The position numbers were made by a program, and so were the translations under genes. A DNA stretch of 64,000 bases. Origin: an uncultured Pseudomonadales bacterium. GTDB lineage: Bacteria; Pseudomonadota; Gammaproteobacteria; Pseudomonadales; Pseudohongiellaceae. The stretch is taken from the NCBI GenBank assembly GCA_947259995.1, contig CAMYOK010000014.1, forward strand, positions 174,078 to 238,077, in the 5' to 3' direction. How positions within the stretch are numbered: the stretch's first letter is position 1; the number at the start of each line of letters is the position of its first letter. Below, one piece after another: positions 16,982 to 25,739 of the stretch. The notes below the pieces were generated by a model. The model did no database searches and was not told where the DNA came from. It saw nothing but the letters and a program-made list of their open reading frames with translations.

Positions 16982-18241
16982 CTACTGCACTTGATCTGCA
17001 ATCTCCACTCGAATAATAGCGTGTTGATTGGAATGCGCAAAACCTTCAGTCCTGGATTGATAATCGCCGGCCTGGACATTCGCCGTCCCACTCGAGGATG
17101 CGGTTGCTACAACATAGATCATTTCTGCTGAGGAGATATTGAACGGCCCCACGGCATCACTATTGTCCAGAGTGATAGTCGTAGGCAAGTCGCCAACTGT
17201 CAGCAATTCGGCCGCTAACGGCTGCCCGCGACCATTAACCTCGAGCGCCGAGACAAAGACTCTAGTATCAGCAGGCAGATCGACACCGGCAGCAAGGCTC
17301 ACTTCCACATCGATGCTTGGCCCATCTCCGGCGACAGCATTCTGACGAGTGGAAGCGGTCAGCTGTTGTTGAGCATTGCTAATCATACCGCGTAAAAGTT
17401 CCGCCTCATTGCCTGGTGGTGTGAGTTGCAGCATTCGTCGCCAATAGGTGATGGCGGACTGGTAATCTGCTCGCTGCTCAGCGTCCATGCCGAGTATTTG
17501 CAAAATCAATAATTGATTAGGGTCGATGCGCTGAGTGCGGTCAATAATATCTTGCACTTTGTCAGTCAATTGCTGTTCTGCGAGCATATATTCTAGAAAG
17601 GCGTGCTGGCTTAGGACCACAACGCGGTCTTGATCTGCTTCGAGGAACTCTCCAGCGCGCTCTAATGCCATAGAGGCCTGTGGGAACTGAGCAAGATTAA
17701 CCAGATTTTGAGCTAAGAAGTACCAAGCCCAACCGTTCTCTCGATCCGTTTCGATGATTGCCCCAAGACTAAAGACAAGGTCTCTAGCCTCTTCCGGATT
17801 ATCGGCACTCGCCCGGGTGCGATCGTATAACTGCGCAAGGGCAAGCTCGTCTTGAAAACCCCAAGTTCGATAAATGCTATAACTGGCTGGAATCGCCAGC
17901 AACAGCAACGCTAACGGCAACAATTTCGACATGGATAGCCACGGCGTATTCTCAACAGTCTCTTCAGTGCCTTCTTGCGAGCTTTGCACATCGCTTAACA
18001 AGCTACGCTCGAGCTCTTCTTTTAACTGTTTAAAGTCTTCTGCTTCGAGATTACCAAGCGCCAGTTCGCTTTCTAACTCTGCTAGTCGTTCTTTAAAGAT
18101 AAAAAGATTGGTGCGCTCGCGTTGCGCGCGCGAAGACTCGCTACTTCGATGGTATTTCCATAGAGGAACAATAACGAATAAAGTCGCAACAAACAGTAGC
18201 GCTACAGCATAGAACCAGAACAAATGACCCCCTGAACCCAT
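16982..18241 (-). CDS. ccmI: CcmI, cytochrome c maturation apocytochrome chaperone
   Basis: CcmI holds apocytochrome c and delivers it to the CcmF/CcmH heme lyase. The N-terminus has a membrane helix (WFYAVALLFVATLFVIVPLW, residues about 9-28), a cytoplasmic coiled region rich in Glu and Leu, and a second helix near 110-130. The periplasmic part has TPR repeats (about 145-300) and a C-terminal beta-rich domain (about 310-419). This fused form equals the C-terminal half of E. coli CcmH. It is the last gene of the ccm operon. Confidence 0.93.
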   Translation of the reverse strand: MGSGGHLFWFYAVALLFVATLFVIVPLWKYHRSSESSRAQRERTNLFIFKERLAELESELALGNLEAEDFKQLKEELERSLLSDVQSSQEGTEETVENTPWLSMSKLLPLALLLLAIPASYSIYRTWGFQDELALAQLYDRTRASADNPEEARDLVFSLGAIIETDRENGWAWYFLAQNLVNLAQFPQASMALERAGEFLEADQDRVVVLSQHAFLEYMLAEQQLTDKVQDIIDRTQRIDPNQLLILQILGMDAEQRADYQSAITYWRRMLQLTPPGNEAELLRGMISNAQQQLTASTRQNAVAGDGPSIDVEVSLAAGVDLPADTRVFVSALEVNGRGQPLAAELLTVGDLPTTITLDNSDAVGPFNISSAEMIYVVATASSSGTANVQAGDYQSRTEGFAHSNQHAIIRVEIADQVQ

Positions 18242-18306
18242 CGATCAACTATTAGCGAGTGATCTTAGGAAAAAATTGGCGAACGAAACGCATTGGGTGT
18301 TACCAC

Positions 18307-18819
18307 TCAGTCGCGATCCTTCACAGTATCTAAAAGATTGCGTAAACGTTCCTGCTCCACTTCGTTGAGTTCCACAGGCTCACTAGAGCTCGCTTTGGCA
18401 CGTCTTACAATTCCCATCACGATCCATGCACCCATGATAAAAAACAATAAAGGCCCGAACCAAAGAAGGATCGTCTCGATTGTTAGACGGGGGCGATAGA
18501 ACACAAAATCACCGTAACGTTCAAACATAAACTGTTCGATCTCGTCATCAGTTTTGCCATCGATAATCATCAGATATATTTCACGACGAAGGTCTTCGGC
18601 AACCCCCCCATTGGAACCAGTAAGGTTCGTGTTCTGACACATCGGGCAACGGAACTCATCCGACATTCTACGAAATCGTTGTTGCTGCTCGGGTGTTGCA
18701 AACTCAAATGTATCCACCGCAGCAAGCGCAGTATTAGAGGGATTGAGCTGCGCGCCAAGCACGGCACAGAACAACGCAAGAACAAAGAAACCCTGCTTGA
18801 AAAACCGTCGCATTATCAC
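18307..18819 (-). CDS. ccmH: CcmH, cytochrome c maturation thiol reductase subunit
   Basis: CcmH (also called CycL/Ccl2) reduces the apocytochrome CxxCH disulfide in the periplasm and works with CcmF and CcmI. It has a signal sequence (about 1-34), the redox motif FRCPMCQNTNL near residues 57-67, the conserved DLRREIYLMI helix and a C-terminal membrane helix (ILLWFGPLLFFIMGAWIVM). The 170 residues fit the short form without TPR domain. The stop and the next gene are separated by 65 bases; the start overlaps the ccmG stop by four bases. Confidence 0.94.
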   Translation of the reverse strand: MIMRRFFKQGFFVLALFCAVLGAQLNPSNTALAAVDTFEFATPEQQQRFRRMSDEFRCPMCQNTNLTGSNGGVAEDLRREIYLMIIDGKTDDEIEQFMFERYGDFVFYRPRLTIETILLWFGPLLFFIMGAWIVMGIVRRAKASSSEPVELNEVEQERLRNLLDTVKDRD

Positions 18820-19358
18820 TGCCCTGTTTCCGCCTTCACTGCTGCAATCGCCGGCATAATTTCATCTTCCCAGGCTTCATAATCGATCACGCCAATATGT
18901 TTGTAGCGGATGACGCCATTACCGTCGATCACAAAGGTCTCTGGTGCGCCATAAACGCCAAGGTCGATTCCCAATCGGCCACTCTCGTCAAGAATACTAA
19001 ACTCGAATGGGCTGCCGTTATCTTCCAGCCACAACTGCGCTAGGTTAAGTTTGTCTTTGTAGTTCACCCCTACGATTGGCACTACGTCTTGTTCGGCAGC
19101 GGCCATTAAGATTGGGTTTTCTTGCAAGCATGGCAGGCAATAACTGCCCCAGACGTTCAACAAGAACGGCTCATCAGGAAGATCTGCTTTGCCAATAATT
19201 TGATCGCCCAGCTCTACCGTTTGCAATTCGAAATCAGGCAAAGGTTTGTCGATCAACACAGATGGCAGTGTTCGCGGGTCTAGATAGAGCCCACGCCATA
19301 GCATTACTGCTAGGACTAAAAACCCGATAACTGGCGCAAATAATTTTAATCTCGACAT
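18816..19358 (-). CDS. ccmG: CcmG/DsbE, thiol-disulfide oxidoreductase for cytochrome c maturation
   Basis: CcmG is a membrane-tethered thioredoxin-like protein that keeps apocytochrome c reduced. One N-terminal helix (LFAPVIGFLVLAVMLWRGL) anchors the thioredoxin domain in the periplasm. The active site reads GSYCLPC, with Tyr where most family members have Trp before the first Cys. The GVYGAPETFVIDGNGVI block carries the cis-proline loop. I start at the ATG at 19358 because AGAGG precedes it and the helix begins there; a longer frame would run into ccmF. Length is then 180 residues, as usual. Confidence 0.94.
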   Translation of the reverse strand: MSRLKLFAPVIGFLVLAVMLWRGLYLDPRTLPSVLIDKPLPDFELQTVELGDQIIGKADLPDEPFLLNVWGSYCLPCLQENPILMAAAEQDVVPIVGVNYKDKLNLAQLWLEDNGSPFEFSILDESGRLGIDLGVYGAPETFVIDGNGVIRYKHIGVIDYEAWEDEIMPAIAAVKAETGQ

Positions 19359-19377
19359 AAAAGCCTCTAATTCAATC

Positions 19378-21384
19378 TTAGGTTGATACCGGTCGCAACG
19401 CTTCTTTCTTAGACTTACTTTCCGCCGCATTTGCAGCCAACGCTTTCACCTTTAAATTGCGATATCGTTTATCAGTGACTGCTACCACTGCACCCAAGGC
19501 CATCAAAATGGCACCTAACCATACCCAACGCACAAAGGGCTTGATATATAGCGACATCGACCAAGCACCGGATTCGCGTTCTTCGCCCAAGGTGATAAAC
19601 AAATCCCGAGTAAAGCCAGCATCAATGGCCATTTCGGTTGAAGGGGTCAAGCTTGCTGTATAGACACGTTTTTCTGGATGCAGCTCTCTGACAAACGCGC
19701 CGTCTCTTAACACCTGGAAAGTTGCACGTTCAGCCTCATAATTGGGGCCTGAGAGATGCTCCGTACCTTCAAACAAGAACTCGTAATTACCAAGCTCCAC
19801 CGTTTGATTAGGGCTTAGCAACACGCTCTTTTCAATACTGTAGATACTAGTGAGCCCTGCCCCCATTAAAATAACGGCAAAACCGAAGTGGGCGATCTGC
19901 ATCCCCCAATAACTAATCGCTAATGACTTAAGACCGGCAAGCTTCGAGGCTTTGTTCCCAATCTTCACCCACACATCGTGAATAATGCCGAACACCACCC
20001 ACAAACCTAAGGCTGTGGCGATAGTCGCTCCGATGCGGAACTCGAGCGTCAAGGCCAGTGGAATCACAAGCCCCAAAACTATGGCAGCGATGGCTACCCA
20101 CATGAGCTGTTTTTTCAAGTAATCGATTGATGTCTTTTTCCAGCGGCTCACCGAGCCCATGCCCAGCAGAATTACCAACACCGACATCAATGGCACAAAG
20201 ATGATATTGAAATACGGCGGCCCAACGGACAACAATTCGCCACCCGACACTGCCTGGTAAACCATTGGGTACAATGTGCCAAGTAAGATGGCAGCACTGG
20301 CCACTACTAAGATGATGTTATTCGCCAAGAGAAATACTTCTCTGGAAATAGCGCCGAAACTAAACTCGCTTTTCATCAACGGCGCACGGAATGCAAACAA
20401 CAGTAAAGAGCCGCCTACCACAAATCCTAAGAAGCCTAGAATATAGATTCCGCGAGTTGGATCGCTGGCAAAGGCATGTACCGACGTCAACAGACCAGAG
20501 CGGGTAATAAACGTGCCTAATAAGCTCGCCGCAAAAGCCATGATTGCAAGTAAAACAGTCCAGCTTTTAAAGACACCGCGCTTTTCAGTCACTGCCAATG
20601 AGTGAATCAAGGCAGTGCCCAACAGCCAGTTAATCATAGGGGGGTTCTCGACCGGGTCCCAGGCCCACCAACCGCCCCAACCCAGTTCGTAGTAAGCCCA
20701 CCAAGACCCAAGTGCAATACCAATAGTCAGAATTGCCCAGGCCGCATTGGCCCATGGGCGCGACCAGCGTGCCCAAGCCGAGTCCAAACGCCCACTCATT
20801 AGCGCCGCAATGGCAAAGGCAAACACCACTGAGAAGCCCACATAGCCCATATACAACGAAGGCGGGTGAATAATGAAGCCAAAGTCCTGCAATGCCGAGT
20901 TTAAGTCGGCGCCGTCGATAGGAGAGATCGGCAAAACACGATCAAATGGGTTCGATGTCGCGATCATGAACATCGTATAACCCGCCCCAATGAGCCCCAT
21001 TATTCCGAGGACACGAGCGACGAAATCGTCAGGCATCGCCTTACTAAAAATACTGACAGCGAGCATCCAGCCCGCCAACATCCAAGTCCAGAAAAGGAAA
21101 GAGCCTTCGTGCCCACCCCAAACGGCAGTAATCTTGTACTGCATTGGCAAAAGGCTATTGGAGTGTTGCGCAACGAACTGTACCGAGAAATCGTCAGTGA
21201 CGAAGCTATACCCTAAGATAAGCAAGCATAGGCTTAGGAACACAAACACGCCCGCCGTGAGGGGGCGGGCAAGGCTTATCCACAAACGATTGCCAGTACC
21301 GGCACCGATCAATGGAATTGTGCCCAAAATAGCGCAAAGACAAAACGCTAGGATAAGCGAAAAATGACCGAGCTCAGGTAACAT
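19378..21384 (-). CDS. ccmF: CcmF, heme lyase core subunit
   Basis: CcmF transfers heme from holo-CcmE to apocytochrome c. It is a polytopic membrane protein of 668 residues with many hydrophobic helices. The WWD heme-handling motif is seen in GWGGWWAWDPVENPP near residue 235, flanked by conserved histidines (IIHPPSLYMGY and a later TALIHSLAV). The C-terminal periplasmic loop and last helix precede a basic tail. It begins one base inside the ccmE stop region, so the two are translationally coupled. Nothing abnormal was noted. Confidence 0.96.
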   Translation of the reverse strand: MLPELGHFSLILAFCLCAILGTIPLIGAGTGNRLWISLARPLTAGVFVFLSLCLLILGYSFVTDDFSVQFVAQHSNSLLPMQYKITAVWGGHEGSFLFWTWMLAGWMLAVSIFSKAMPDDFVARVLGIMGLIGAGYTMFMIATSNPFDRVLPISPIDGADLNSALQDFGFIIHPPSLYMGYVGFSVVFAFAIAALMSGRLDSAWARWSRPWANAAWAILTIGIALGSWWAYYELGWGGWWAWDPVENPPMINWLLGTALIHSLAVTEKRGVFKSWTVLLAIMAFAASLLGTFITRSGLLTSVHAFASDPTRGIYILGFLGFVVGGSLLLFAFRAPLMKSEFSFGAISREVFLLANNIILVVASAAILLGTLYPMVYQAVSGGELLSVGPPYFNIIFVPLMSVLVILLGMGSVSRWKKTSIDYLKKQLMWVAIAAIVLGLVIPLALTLEFRIGATIATALGLWVVFGIIHDVWVKIGNKASKLAGLKSLAISYWGMQIAHFGFAVILMGAGLTSIYSIEKSVLLSPNQTVELGNYEFLFEGTEHLSGPNYEAERATFQVLRDGAFVRELHPEKRVYTASLTPSTEMAIDAGFTRDLFITLGEERESGAWSMSLYIKPFVRWVWLGAILMALGAVVAVTDKRYRNLKVKALAANAAESKSKKEALRPVST

Positions 21385-21848
21385 TACTGGCCTCCCTCTG
21401 TGGCCATCACTGGCATTGAGCGTGCACGTTCCGCTGAATCTAGGGCGGCTTTTACTTCTACAGACATATAATTCTCATCGTGTTTTGCCAAAACGCGGCT
21501 CGCCTCGAACACGCCATTGTTAACCATCCCTTCGGCGACAACGCCCTGCCCCTCGCGAAATAGGTCCGGCAAAATGCCGTCGTAGCGCACTTGCAGATCA
21601 TGGCTGTAATCAGTCGTTATAAACTCAACGTGCAGGGATTCTTGGCTTTTGACGACCGAGCCTTCCTTCACCATGCCTCCAATGCGAATACGTTGGCCGT
21701 TATTCACCTCGCCTGCTGCAATTTGCGACGGCGTAAAGAACAGATCGATGGTGTTGCTAAGCGCATACAAAGACAAGCCAATCGCTACCGCGAGTCCAGT
21801 GGCGATAAAGCCAATAATGGTTAATTTCTTCCGGCGATGCGGTTTCAT
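21384..21848 (-). CDS. ccmE: CcmE, periplasmic heme chaperone
   Basis: CcmE binds heme covalently through one histidine after receiving it from CcmC and hands it to CcmF. A single N-terminal helix (IGFIATGLAVAIGLSLYAL) anchors an OB-fold domain. The heme-binding site is in LAKHDENYMS, with His near residue 125 followed by the conserved Tyr four positions later. The 154 residues fit. It overlaps ccmD at its start by four bases. Confidence 0.95.
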   Translation of the reverse strand: MKPHRRKKLTIIGFIATGLAVAIGLSLYALSNTIDLFFTPSQIAAGEVNNGQRIRIGGMVKEGSVVKSQESLHVEFITTDYSHDLQVRYDGILPDLFREGQGVVAEGMVNNGVFEASRVLAKHDENYMSVEVKAALDSAERARSMPVMATEGGQ

Positions 21849-22084
21849 TGACCCTCTCCTAGCGCGTCAGCGCGCTCCTGTTCTACAGATTGTTGGGCTA
21901 TTTGTTTGTCCCTAAGGGCTTTTTGTCGCTGTTCACGTATAAATTGGCGACGCTGCATTCGTGGCTTGAATAGGTTCACGAATAGGAAAACGGCAAATAG
22001 TCCATATACAGACCAGACATGGAAGGTATATTTTCCCATTTGGAAAAATTCTCCCACGCTTGCAAACTGAATATTGTCGAACAT
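21845..22084 (-). CDS. ccmD: CcmD, small heme-export accessory protein
   Basis: CcmD is a small membrane protein that helps release holo-CcmE from the CcmABC complex. It has 79 residues with one transmembrane helix (FHVWSVYGLFAVFLFVNLF, about 22-40) and a basic, then acidic cytoplasmic tail (RREQRQKAL region). The family signature is the FxMG..tFHVWSvYG start, here FFQMGKYTFHVWSVYG. It lies nine bases after ccmC and overlaps ccmE by four. Confidence 0.92.
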   Translation of the reverse strand: MFDNIQFASVGEFFQMGKYTFHVWSVYGLFAVFLFVNLFKPRMQRRQFIREQRQKALRDKQIAQQSVEQERADALGEGQ

Positions 22085-22093
22085 CCTCTCTCC

Positions 22094-22843
22094 CTAATTA
22101 GTGCGTTCGTCAGCAATGAGGTCTACAACCCACTGAGAACGGCGTTCGCGCTCTAAAATCTCGTTGCGGGTGCTTAGAATCAAACTAATAACGAAGAAGC
22201 AATACACCGCAAAGATCATGATCACGAGAGGTACCCAAATCTCTGGGCCCATCGGGCTATCTTCTGCCATGGAAAAATTACTGGCGGGTTGATGCAGTGT
22301 ATTCCACCACTCAACAGAATACTTGATAATTGGGACGTTAATGGCCCCTACGATAGATAGCAGGGCACAGGCTTTGGCCGCCGCATCAGTGCTCTCGATC
22401 GCTGACCGTAAGGCAATCACCCCGATCAGCAGAAAGAATTGAATTAACATCGAGGTCAAGCGCGCATCCCAGGCCCACCACGTACCCCAAATAGGTTGCC
22501 CCCAGATCGCCCCGGTCGCTAGCGCCACGGCAGTAAACCACGCGCCAATCGGTGCCGCACATTTGGCGACCATGTCAGCCAATTTCATCTTCCAGACTAG
22601 GGTAATAATGCCAGCAACGGCCATTAGAGGGAAACAAGCTAGGGAGATACTGGCCACGGGCACATGGACATACATGATGCGAATCGTATCGCCCTGCTGA
22701 TAGTCTTGCGGCACATATAATAAGGCCCACACGATCCCGACGCTCAATAAAGCGGTCATCAATACAAAAAGCCAAGGCAACCATTTGCCTGACATTTCGT
22801 AGAACCACTTGGGTGAGCCAAGCCTAAAAAACCATTGCCACAT
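22094..22843 (-). CDS. ccmC: CcmC, heme handling protein
   Basis: CcmC loads heme onto CcmE. It has six predicted membrane helices in 249 residues and the WWD motif in IWGTWWAWDARLTSM near residue 125, with flanking histidines in MYVHVPVAS and TLHQPASNFS. These are the standard heme ligands of the family. A gap of 126 bases separates it from ccmB, the longest inside the ccm run, which could contain an internal promoter, though none was clear. Confidence 0.95.
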   Translation of the reverse strand: MWQWFFRLGSPKWFYEMSGKWLPWLFVLMTALLSVGIVWALLYVPQDYQQGDTIRIMYVHVPVASISLACFPLMAVAGIITLVWKMKLADMVAKCAAPIGAWFTAVALATGAIWGQPIWGTWWAWDARLTSMLIQFFLLIGVIALRSAIESTDAAAKACALLSIVGAINVPIIKYSVEWWNTLHQPASNFSMAEDSPMGPEIWVPLVIMIFAVYCFFVISLILSTRNEILERERRSQWVVDLIADERTN

Positions 22844-22969
22844 GTCTACTCTCTCTTATGCGTAAGCGATACGTTGTCGCTCTACACTTATACGGTCAGC
22901 GCGCCCGAATATATCACGCTAAACTCACTGTCTCGTGTTACTTATTGTAACTATTAGACCACTAAAATC

Positions 22970-23722
22970 TCAATTTACACTAATCTTTAGCGCCGCGGCG
23001 GAGGCCAGCGGCGCTAAGCTCAATGAGAGCGCAAGCAGAGCTCCCATAAGAGAAAAATGCATCCCCAAGGGCAGGCCCAAACTCGCATCCGTCACTGCCT
23101 TTGCGCCAATTATAAGCACCGGAACAGTAAGGGGTAAAACGATAACGGCCAATATCAAGCCGCGACTCCCCAAGCCCACAGTCAAGGCGACGCCAATCGC
23201 CCCAAACAAGCTAAGCACCGGCGTGCCAAGCAATAACGTCAATACCAAGGTCCAGTAGGCATCGGCGGGTAAATACAGCATATAGGCTAACAATGGTGCT
23301 AACAGCACCACTGGCAAACCACTGATCAGCCAGTGACTGATATTTTTCGCCAACACCATAAAGTACAAGGGCTGTGGTGATAGCAGTAATTGCTCTAGGG
23401 AGCCATCTTCGTAGTCTGCACGAAAGAGGTTGTCCAACGACAACATAGAGGCTAACAACGCCGATACCCACACAGCTCCCGCGGCAATGCGGGTGAGCTC
23501 CTGCGGGTCTGACGATACCCCTAAAGGAAATAAGGACACGACAATCAAGAAAAACATCAGGGGATTAAGCAAATCATTGCGTCTTTTCAAAGCAATGAGC
23601 AAGTCACGGCGCAGTGTGGCACTAAAAGCGGCAAAGGTACTGACCTGCTCTTGGTCCACACCAAGCGCGCCTAGTTCCTTCTTAAACAAAGAAGAGTGCG
23701 ATGTCTTGCTTGCTTCACTCAT
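22970..23722 (-). CDS. ccmB: CcmB, ABC transporter permease for cytochrome c maturation
   Basis: CcmB is the membrane subunit that works with CcmA to release heme-loaded CcmE from CcmC. It has about six hydrophobic segments between residues 50 and 250. The conserved DYEDGSLEQLLLSP block near 105-118 is a family hallmark. At 250 residues it is about 25-30 longer than common homologs because of an N-terminal hydrophilic extension; a later start such as within TFAAFSATLRRDLL has no obvious ATG. It follows ccmA by 16 bases. Confidence 0.93.
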   Translation of the reverse strand: MSEASKTSHSSLFKKELGALGVDQEQVSTFAAFSATLRRDLLIALKRRNDLLNPLMFFLIVVSLFPLGVSSDPQELTRIAAGAVWVSALLASMLSLDNLFRADYEDGSLEQLLLSPQPLYFMVLAKNISHWLISGLPVVLLAPLLAYMLYLPADAYWTLVLTLLLGTPVLSLFGAIGVALTVGLGSRGLILAVIVLPLTVPVLIIGAKAVTDASLGLPLGMHFSLMGALLALSLSLAPLASAAALKISVN

Positions 23723-23738
23723 TTGTTCCTCGCCCAGT

Positions 23739-24407
23739 TTAACGGTCTAAATTCAGTCGACGAAGCGCACAGGGCACCTCAAGTGTATGGTGCGTCGTCA
23801 CCAGGACAGCCCCTCCCCGCGCTACATGGTCGGCCAGCAAGTTTTCGAGCACTTTGACGCCGCGCACATCTAGGGTAGTAAAAGGCTCATCCAGGACCCA
23901 CAATCTTGCGGGGCTCAAGAGCAAACGCGCCAATGACACACGCTGTTGCTGGCCCGCTGACATATTGCGACAGCTGATATCGGCATAACCCGCTAAGCCA
24001 ACGCTATAAAGGGCTTCTTCGATCTCTGCATCGCTTACTGGCGCATGCAGAGAGCAGCTCCAACGTAAATTCTCACGTGCAGTCAGCACTTTATTGACGC
24101 CTACTCGGTGCCCTAAATACAGTAAAGAGGACAAAAACCCTTCACGGTCCTCTTCAATTGGGACTCCCTCCCAGAACAGCGCGCCTTCATAGGAGCTATT
24201 TAAGCCACATAAGATGCGCAGCAAGGTCGTCTTACCACTGCCATTGCTGCCCTGTACCTGCATCAAATCGCCGGCGGCAAGCGAGAAGTGCAGATCGCTA
24301 AACAACACCCGGTCGTCACGCTCACAAAACAGGTTTTGCGCACGCAGCAAAGGCGTCGGCTGTGACGGCGAGGCGGAGTCAGAACTGGTGTGGGCGCTAG
24401 CAGGCAT
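23739..24407 (-). CDS. ccmA: CcmA, ATP-binding subunit for cytochrome c maturation
   Basis: CcmA is the ATPase of the CcmAB transporter. It shows Walker A GSNGSGKTT, the ABC signature SAGQQQRVSLARLLL, Walker B LWVLDEPF and the H-loop HHT. The start is uncertain: I use the ATG at 24407, giving 222 residues; a TTG 39 bases earlier lacks a ribosome binding site. The first 20 residues are a Ser/Pro/Ala-rich extension before the ABC domain. It opens the ccm operon, with two stem-loops and the end of the flagellar run upstream. Confidence 0.92.
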   Translation of the reverse strand: MPASAHTSSDSASPSQPTPLLRAQNLFCERDDRVLFSDLHFSLAAGDLMQVQGSNGSGKTTLLRILCGLNSSYEGALFWEGVPIEEDREGFLSSLLYLGHRVGVNKVLTARENLRWSCSLHAPVSDAEIEEALYSVGLAGYADISCRNMSAGQQQRVSLARLLLSPARLWVLDEPFTTLDVRGVKVLENLLADHVARGGAVLVTTHHTLEVPCALRRLNLDR

Positions 24408-24502
24408 AAGTAATAGTGACTGTTGCCGCACAGCGGCTTTATACAAGTGAACAACGGGCTAAAAGCAGGCAGGAGTATAACTGAGTATTCGATGGAATGC
24501 TT

Positions 24503-24541
24503 TAAACCCAGACGGGTTTAGCTGGGGGCAGGAAGCCCCCA
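24503..24541 (-). terminator. tandem stem-loops at the end of the flagellar operon
   Basis: Two perfect seven-pair stems stand side by side: TGGGGGC/GCCCCCA (24523-24541) with a five-base loop and TAAACCC/GGGTTTA (24503-24520) with a four-base loop. They lie after the DUF2802 stop and before ccmA. Neither has a clean T tract on the minus strand, so they may be a Rho-type end or processing site. Confidence 0.55.
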
Positions 24542-24567
24542 AAACGAAGGAAATGAGGGCTGCGGAA

Positions 24568-24972
24568 CTAAGCGGCGTCGCGATTGGAGGTTTTTGCGCG
24601 AGAATGCATCAAACTCAGCAGGGTCGCCTCGGCTTTGGATAGCCCACAGGTCGCCACCAACTCTTCCGTGGCAGCACCCATTTGCACCAATTTACTGGCA
24701 TGGTTGATGGCGACATCGCCAACATCCTTGTATTCGAGATCTTCTTGGCGACGCTGCGTATCTTGCAAACTCTCTTGTACAAGTTTCATGCGTTTAGCAA
24801 GACCAACGGCGCCGCGACCAACCGCTGTGATTTCGCCTCGCAATGCTTTCATATCGGCATCTAAACGATCTTGCAAGCGCGCCACTTTACGCAGCACATG
24901 CAGGCTAATAAACAACATACTGCCACTGAACATAAGTGCTAAGGTTACGCCGGTAATCAATATTGGTGACAT
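24568..24972 (-). CDS. DUF2802 protein, membrane-anchored coiled coil
   Basis: This 134-residue protein has one N-terminal membrane helix (LITGVTLALMFSGSMLFIS), then a charged coiled-coil (about 30-80) and a C-terminal helical part (LVATCGLSKAEATLLSLMH) that resembles the DUF2802 family. In Pseudomonas a DUF2802 gene lies at the end of the chemotaxis block just before ccmA. Here it directly follows fliA by 28 bases. Its function is unknown; a role in polar chemotaxis or flagellar organisation is only suggested by that neighbourhood. AGGAG precedes the ATG. Confidence 0.8.
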   Translation of the reverse strand: MSPILITGVTLALMFSGSMLFISLHVLRKVARLQDRLDADMKALRGEITAVGRGAVGLAKRMKLVQESLQDTQRRQEDLEYKDVGDVAINHASKLVQMGAATEELVATCGLSKAEATLLSLMHSRAKTSNRDAA

Positions 24973-25000
24973 ATGATGCTCCTAATGCGTTGACACGCTT

Positions 25001-25735
25001 TTAATCCCAGGCCGCTAGGCGGGAACGAAGTCGCAGGGCTGCCTGCGTATGGATTTGACTGACACGGGATTCACTAACTCCGATCACTTGCCCGATCTCT
25101 TTCAGGTTCAACTCTTCGGTGTAGTACAAGGACAACACGAGCTGCTCACGCTCGGGCAGTGTTGCAATCGCCTCGGCGAGATTCGCCTTGAACGCATCGT
25201 TTTGAATGCCATCTAATGGGTTGGGGACTTCCCCAGCCACTTTGTCGATCGCCGAATCTTCACCATCGAGCATATCGTCGAAACTGAATAAACGGCTGCC
25301 TGAAGCGTCTTGCAGGATGCTGTGGTACTCATCTAAGGACATGCCCAATTCATTGGCGACATCTAGATCCTTGGCATCGGTGCCAGTGCGCATCTCTATC
25401 AGTTTGATGGCGTCTGCAACTTTGCGCGACTTGCGATGCACTGAGCGTGGGGCCCAATCGCCCTTACGGATCTCATCGAGCATCGCCCCGCGAATACGAA
25501 TACCTGCGTAAGTCTCGAAGCTAGCGCCTTTGGTCAGATCATATTTCTTGGCGGCCTCAAGCAGACCGATCATGCCCGATTGCACAAGGTCATCGAGCTG
25601 CACACTCGAAGGCATGCGTGCCAATAAATGATGAGCAATACGCTTTACAAGCGGCGCATACTGCAGCACAACATCGTTCATGCTGTCTGTTTGCACTTCG
25701 CTATACAGTAACGCACCGCTTGTGGAGTTCACCAT
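25001..25735 (-). CDS. fliA: FliA, flagellar sigma-28 factor
   Basis: FliA directs RNA polymerase to late flagellar genes such as flagellin and motor genes. Region 2 shows YAPLVKRIAHHLLARMP and DLVQSGMIGLLEA (core binding and -10 recognition), region 3 follows, and region 4 is the helix-turn-helix LNLKEIGQVIGVSESRVSQIHTQA near the C-terminus. The 244 residues are normal. It follows flhG by four bases. A strong sigma-28 promoter found before motY in this window fits its role. Confidence 0.96.
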   Translation of the reverse strand: MVNSTSGALLYSEVQTDSMNDVVLQYAPLVKRIAHHLLARMPSSVQLDDLVQSGMIGLLEAAKKYDLTKGASFETYAGIRIRGAMLDEIRKGDWAPRSVHRKSRKVADAIKLIEMRTGTDAKDLDVANELGMSLDEYHSILQDASGSRLFSFDDMLDGEDSAIDKVAGEVPNPLDGIQNDAFKANLAEAIATLPEREQLVLSLYYTEELNLKEIGQVIGVSESRVSQIHTQAALRLRSRLAAWD

Positions 25736-25739
25736 GTGA

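Noticed and set aside
18570..18785. Second reading frame in ccmH, considered as a frameshifted or extra gene
   Set aside because: CcmH is intact from signal peptide to last helix, so the other frame is a shadow.
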